Below are positions 60,273 to 64,000 of a stretch of 64,000 bases of DNA, in pieces. A program made the position numbers and the translations under genes. The notes under the pieces were generated by a model that saw only the letters and a program-made list of their open reading frames with translations, made no database searches and was not told the DNA's origin. The DNA is taken from positions 4,121,001 to 4,185,000 of the forward strand of contig NZ_CP026372.1 in assembly GCF_002953135.1 (NCBI RefSeq), written 5' to 3'. The number at the start of each line of letters is the position of its first letter. Position 1 is the stretch's first letter. The stretch is from Sphingobium sp. SCG-1 (lineage in GTDB: Bacteria > Pseudomonadota > Alphaproteobacteria > Sphingomonadales > Sphingomonadaceae).

Positions 60273-61241
60273 CTACGCGGCGAGCCGCAGGAAGGGCACT
60301 GGCGCGGTCGACCGTAAGGTGATCGCGTGACCCTCATTGGCTTCGAAGATTTCGCCGTCCAGAATGACGCTGCTGCGATCGCCCTCGATACGGATGGTAT
60401 CACCCTGCTCGAGGTAGATGCCCTGCATCTTCTGCCTGCCGAACCGCCCGATCAGCGCCGCGCCCAACATGCGCAGCACGGCAGGACCGTTCTGGTCCAC
60501 CGCCATCAGCTTGAGCGAGCCGATCTTGGAGTCGGACGTCTTCGCCCCAAGCAACAGCCGCTCCAGCGTCGTCACGATCAGCACGGCAAATTTGCCAGCA
60601 AGCTGCCCGTCGCGGATGAGCGAAATCGACACCGGACGCGCGGTGGGCGGCATGAACTTGCCACGCATCCCGAATATTACGGAAAACAGCACCGCAAGCG
60701 CCGTCAGCGCGTGGCTAATGCCATTGGGCAGGCCCAGCGGATAGATTTTGTTCCGGCAATAGAGGATATAGTCGGCCAAACCCGCACCGCCCAGGAACAT
60801 GCCGAGCACGGGTCGATCGTCATTCTTCCCGTCGGACAGCGCGATCAACTCGCGCACCACGACATGATCGGACAGCCCCGTCTTGGCGATATGGACGATG
60901 CGCTCCAGCGCCTTGACCGGATCGCCATGGATACCAAGGTCCAGCGCGATGAGGTTGGTCTTCCCATTGGGTAGGACTGCCACGGGCGGGGCGCCATCCC
61001 GGAAATGCTCGCCCTGATACAGTTCGGTCAGCGCCGCCTGCACCGTCCCGTCACCGCCGTTGATGACGATCACTGACGGATTCACACGCGCGATGGTCTG
61101 CAATGCACGGCCGATCTGATCGACCTGCTCGACTTCATAATGGAAGATGTCGGGGTTGCCTGCGCAATAGGTGCGCACGCGCGGAAGCGTCTGCCGATTC
61201 CCCGTGGATTGGGGGTTGGACAGAAGCGCGACGCAGACCAT
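60273..61241 (-). CDS. diacylglycerol/ceramide kinase family protein
   Basis: 322-aa lipid kinase of the DAGK catalytic family. The nucleotide loop NGGDGTVQAAL is intact and is followed by VAVLPNGKTNLIALDLGI, where the family often has G-T-A-N-D. The C-terminal beta-domain has SVILDGEIFEANEGHAITL, with the family's D-G-E motif. Because spt and ACP are near and Caulobacter uses a kinase of this family on ceramide, ceramide or a sphingoid base is a plausible substrate. Placed between the DUF2141 gene (upstream) and the Tam41-like gene (downstream). Confidence 0.9.
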   Translation of the reverse strand: MVCVALLSNPQSTGNRQTLPRVRTYCAGNPDIFHYEVEQVDQIGRALQTIARVNPSVIVINGGDGTVQAALTELYQGEHFRDGAPPVAVLPNGKTNLIALDLGIHGDPVKALERIVHIAKTGLSDHVVVRELIALSDGKNDDRPVLGMFLGGAGLADYILYCRNKIYPLGLPNGISHALTALAVLFSVIFGMRGKFMPPTARPVSISLIRDGQLAGKFAVLIVTTLERLLLGAKTSDSKIGSLKLMAVDQNGPAVLRMLGAALIGRFGRQKMQGIYLEQGDTIRIEGDRSSVILDGEIFEANEGHAITLRSTAPVPFLRLAA

Positions 61242-61259
61242 TGCGGCCGGAACCTTTCG

Positions 61260-61802
61260 TCAGGCGCCCAGAGGCTTGAAGCTCAAGCCCTGGACATAGT
61301 TGAGGGTAACGCGAATTTCGCGCGTGGCATTGCCGACGGAAAATTGCGTCTGCGTAAGGGCAGGCTTCCGCTTGAACACGAGATCGCCAAGGCTGAGATG
61401 CGGATTGCCGGAGAAGCCGCCGCCGTCCGAACGATCGCTCTTGCCCGATCCATTCGCGTCGTGGCGCACATAGAGCGCGTAGTTGCCGGGCTTTGGCACG
61501 GCGACGCAGACGTTCAGCGGGCCGGAACGCGGCACGGCCAGTTCGACCCGCTCGACATATTGCCTCTTTTCGAGGAAGGTCCGTGGATTCGCTTCGTATA
61601 ATTGCACCCGCAACGTGCCGGTTCGCGCTCTGATCCCTTCGACATGAACCAGCACGGAAGACGTGTTGCGATCGCAGGCAGCGGCCTGTGGCCCAATCGC
61701 CTGCGCTGTGGCCGGAGCGGCCGCGAATCCGAGCGCGATCAGCAGCGCCGTCAGCGGCGCACCCACTTTTCGATACTCTTTCCGAGGCAACACTTTCAAC
61801 AT
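61260..61802 (-). CDS. DUF2141 exported protein
   Basis: 180 aa. N-terminal signal peptide (APLTALLIALGFAAAPATAQ) and a DUF2141 beta domain: VLVHVEGIRARTGTLRVQLY, PKPGNYALYVRHDANGSGK, and DGGGFSGNPHLSLGDLVFKR. Unknown function, exported to periplasm or outer membrane. First gene of a minus-strand set with the lipid kinase and Tam41-like genes. Divergent from lptF, 126 bp apart. Start ATG at 61802; upstream in-frame residues are not family-like. Confidence 0.9.
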   Translation of the reverse strand: MLKVLPRKEYRKVGAPLTALLIALGFAAAPATAQAIGPQAAACDRNTSSVLVHVEGIRARTGTLRVQLYEANPRTFLEKRQYVERVELAVPRSGPLNVCVAVPKPGNYALYVRHDANGSGKSDRSDGGGFSGNPHLSLGDLVFKRKPALTQTQFSVGNATREIRVTLNYVQGLSFKPLGA

Positions 61803-61928
61803 GACCAACACGCTCCTGGAAGCTATAGCGCCTGTCTGGCTTGCACCTGACCTGCACAGACCCTGTTCGCCCCAGGCATGATATGGGATCGGTTTGCGGC
61901 CAAAACATGGTGATGGGACGACCACATA

Positions 61929-63143
61929 TTGAAAATATTGAGCGCCACTGATCGCTACATCGCCAAGCTGATCGCCGTCCCTCTGCTCAGCACGCTCGTC
62001 ATCGCGGCGATGCTGCTCGTGCTGGACAAGATGTTGCGCCTGTTCGACTTCGTGGCAGCGGAGGGCGGGCCGGTCAGCGTTGTGTGGCGGATGCTGGCGA
62101 ACATGATCCCGGAATATCTCTCGCTCGGTATTCCGATCGGGCTGATGCTCGGCATATTGCTGGCGTTCCGCCAACTGGCGCTGTCGTCCGAACTTGACGT
62201 GTTCCGAGCGATCGGCATGAGTTACGGTCGCTTGCTGCGCGTTCCATACATGTATGCCATTGCACTGGCGCTCCTCAATCTTGGCATCGTCGGCTTTTTG
62301 CAGCCCTACGCACGCTACGCCTATGAGGGCCTCCGGTTCGAATTGCGGTCTGGCGCGCTTGGCGCATCGATCAAGGTCGGCGAATTTACCACGCTGGGCA
62401 AACGGATGACGCTGCGGATTGAGGAAAGCCGACAGAAAGGCACTGATCTACACGGCATTTTCGTGCGTATTCTCGGCAAGGACGGGCAGACGTTGGCTGT
62501 GACAGCGGCAAGCGGCACCTTCCTCGCGACCGACGATCCGGACGTCATCATCTTCCGCCTGCGCAATGGCGTGCTGGTCAATAATTCGCCGAAGTACACG
62601 GCCCCGCGCATCCTCAGCTTCTCCAGTCATGACCTTCCCATCGATTTGCCGCAGATCGAGCGGTTTCGCGGACGCGGCGATGCCGATCAGGAACTGACGT
62701 TGCCGGAACTGGTCCGTGTCGGGAAGCAGACGAAGGAAAGTGATTTGCGCAACGAAGTCCGCGCCAATTTCCATTTCCGAATCGTGGAGGTCGCGATGAT
62801 GCTGCTCCTCCCACTCGCTGCTCTTGCCTTCGCGATTCCGCCCAAGCGGTCCACGTCCGCCCTCGGCGTCTTCCTCGCGATCGTGTTCATCGTCACCTAT
62901 CATAAGGTCAACGAATATGGCGAAGGCGTCGGGTCTTTGGGCAGGATCGATCCGCTGATCGCGCTATGGGTGCCGTTCCTGGGCTTCGCGGCGCTGATCC
63001 TATGGATGTATCACGTGGTGGCGCATCGCCCTGGGGGGCAACCGATCAGTGCGCTGGAATATGCGTTCAGCAAGTTCGGCAAGTGGATCGTCCGCACCCT
63101 GCGCTTGGGCAGACGCCGCAAGAGCGAGGGCGCCCCCGCATGA
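61929..63143 (+). CDS. lptF: LPS export ABC transporter permease LptF
   Basis: 404-aa permease with the YjgP/YjgQ layout: two N-terminal helices, the coupling segment EYLSLGIPIGLMLGILLAFR, ELDVFRAIGMSYGRLLRVPY, a periplasmic beta-jellyroll (about residues 130-260), then three C-terminal helices. The start is a TTG at 61929 (MKILSATDRYIAKL), with only a weak ribosome-binding site. In sphingomonads, which carry glycosphingolipids in place of LPS, its cargo may be different. It overlaps lptG by 4 bp. Confidence 0.94.
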   Translation: MKILSATDRYIAKLIAVPLLSTLVIAAMLLVLDKMLRLFDFVAAEGGPVSVVWRMLANMIPEYLSLGIPIGLMLGILLAFRQLALSSELDVFRAIGMSYGRLLRVPYMYAIALALLNLGIVGFLQPYARYAYEGLRFELRSGALGASIKVGEFTTLGKRMTLRIEESRQKGTDLHGIFVRILGKDGQTLAVTAASGTFLATDDPDVIIFRLRNGVLVNNSPKYTAPRILSFSSHDLPIDLPQIERFRGRGDADQELTLPELVRVGKQTKESDLRNEVRANFHFRIVEVAMMLLLPLAALAFAIPPKRSTSALGVFLAIVFIVTYHKVNEYGEGVGSLGRIDPLIALWVPFLGFAALILWMYHVVAHRPGGQPISALEYAFSKFGKWIVRTLRLGRRRKSEGAPA

Positions 63144-64000
63144 TGCTGCAATTCTTCCCGTCGAAGCGCGTCGCTCTATACATGGGCCGCCTGTTTCTGG
63201 TGCGCACCATAGCAGTGCTGGCGCTGCTGGTCGTCGTTCTTCAGACGCTGGACCTACTGGGTGAATCCAGCGACGTGCTAGCCTATCCCGGCAATGGCGA
63301 CGCGCAATTGTGGCATTATGTGATGCTGCGCGCGCCGCAGATCATCGCGCGCTTCCTGCCTTTTTCCGTGTTGCTCGGCACGCTCATCACGCTGGCGACG
63401 CTGAACCAGAACAGTGAAATCATCTCGATGAAGGCGGCGGGGCTATCGGCGCATCAGATCCTTGCGCCACTGATCGTTGTGGCCTTCGGCATTTCAGTGT
63501 TCAGCTTCGTCTTCAACGAACGCATCGTGGCACGCGCTTCAGCGTCCCTCGATGCATGGCAGGCTGTCGAGTACGGTCCCGCTCCACCGAGCAGCAGCGT
63601 CAAAACCAACATCTGGGTTCGCGACGGTAACGATCTGGTCACAGCCGCGATTGTCGCCGGGCGCAGCAGCAGCACGCAACTGCGCCGGGTGGAGATATTC
63701 AATCGCGTCAATAACAGCCTCGTCCACATCATCCAGGCGCCGCGCGGTCATTATGATGCGAAGGGCGGCGGATGGGTACTGCAAGGCGCGCGTGACTTCG
63801 ATGTGGTTCGAGGAACGACGCGGTCGCTGGGCACGGTCCGCTTCGGCCACAACATCCGTCCCGATCAATTCACCCTGGCCAAGGTCGACGCCAATGGCCT
63901 CGCTATCGGGGCGCTCGGCAGCGCAATTGCCGACCTGAAAGATGCGGGCCGCCCCACCGCGGCGCTGGAGGGCAGCCTTTGGCACAAGATATCCGGGCCG
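63140..64000 (+). CDS. lptG: LPS export ABC transporter permease LptG, C-terminus cut by window edge
   Basis: 287 residues are visible. N-terminal helices (MGRLFLVRTIAVLALLVVVL), then LRAPQIIARFLPFSVLLGTL, then ITLATLNQNSEIISMKAAGL and the start of the periplasmic jellyroll (IWVRDGNDLVTAAIVAGR) define LptG. The start overlaps the lptF stop; ATG at 63143 is an equal alternative. It continues beyond 64000. Confidence 0.95.
   Translation, partial: MMLQFFPSKRVALYMGRLFLVRTIAVLALLVVVLQTLDLLGESSDVLAYPGNGDAQLWHYVMLRAPQIIARFLPFSVLLGTLITLATLNQNSEIISMKAAGLSAHQILAPLIVVAFGISVFSFVFNERIVARASASLDAWQAVEYGPAPPSSSVKTNIWVRDGNDLVTAAIVAGRSSSTQLRRVEIFNRVNNSLVHIIQAPRGHYDAKGGGWVLQGARDFDVVRGTTRSLGTVRFGHNIRPDQFTLAKVDANGLAIGALGSAIADLKDAGRPTAALEGSLWHKISGP

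Noticed and set aside
1..64000. CRISPR arrays, prophage, complete insertion sequences, tRNA or rRNA genes
   Set aside because: I looked for regular direct repeats with spacers, transposase or phage protein families and RNA gene signatures and found none. The only dispersed repeat is the 99-bp element.

Overview
The window is high-GC chromosomal DNA that looks like a member of the Sphingomonadaceae (Alphaproteobacteria). The reasons are a serine palmitoyltransferase/acyl-carrier-protein pair for sphingolipid synthesis, a K+-independent proton pyrophosphatase, a class II DAHP synthase, cobS/cobT-type genes next to bolA and a J-domain gene, several TonB-dependent receptors, and copies of a roughly 99-bp inverted-repeat element of the kind scattered through sphingomonad genomes. 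I saw no rRNA or tRNA gene, CRISPR array, complete insertion sequence or prophage. Most of the window is ordinary core chromosome with tightly packed operons, often with 4-bp start/stop overlaps.

Layout. 1-8.1 kb (mostly minus strand): hppA (cut by the left edge), then a hisG-hisD-DUF1993-nusB-thiL operon, then a bolA-GST-pirin operon. 8.2-13.1 kb (plus): J-domain protein, cobS, osmC, cobT, a Gre-factor-like protein whose N-terminus is repeat-derived, and a small membrane protein. 13.6-17.6 kb: cysS, a 2-hydroxyacid dehydrogenase and DAHP synthase, ending at a strong terminator that faces a candidate 26-residue small gene. 17.9-22.4 kb (minus): a CHASE2-EAL phosphodiesterase, an FAD oxidoreductase and a lysophospholipase-like hydrolase. 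22.5-29.6 kb (plus): a Tad/Cpa pilus locus (cpaA, cpaB and cpaC in one uninterrupted frame, cpaD, cpaE, tadB, tadC) with no cpaF ATPase in its usual place.

29.9-36.8 kb: a cupin, an iron-uptake pair (TonB receptor plus PepSY protein) behind a Fur-like box, an SDR, yaaA and an MFS transporter. 37-43 kb: the cyoABCD quinol oxidase followed by a RegB/RegA redox two-component pair. 43-47.3 kb: a second iron-uptake set (catecholate-type receptor, TonB, PiuC-like dioxygenase), also with Fur-like boxes. 47.5-51.8 kb: a VOC protein, a 1.6-kb stretch of decayed genes (a PAS-REC relic and a KdpE-type relic), a GNAT acetyltransferase, and a PF10118 hydrolase divergent from a TetR regulator. 51.8-55.1 kb: obgE, proB and an NAD-dependent epimerase-like protein.

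55-64 kb is the most interesting block. It holds a Pycsar-effector-like membrane protein, ACP, serine palmitoyltransferase, a hybrid histidine kinase, a Tam41-like nucleotidyltransferase, a lipid kinase and a DUF2141 exported protein, then lptF and lptG (cut by the right edge). Together with the epimerase-like gene at 54.2 kb this reads as a sphingolipid synthesis, head-group and envelope-transport neighbourhood. The kinase/Tam41-like pair is a candidate for an undescribed head-group step.
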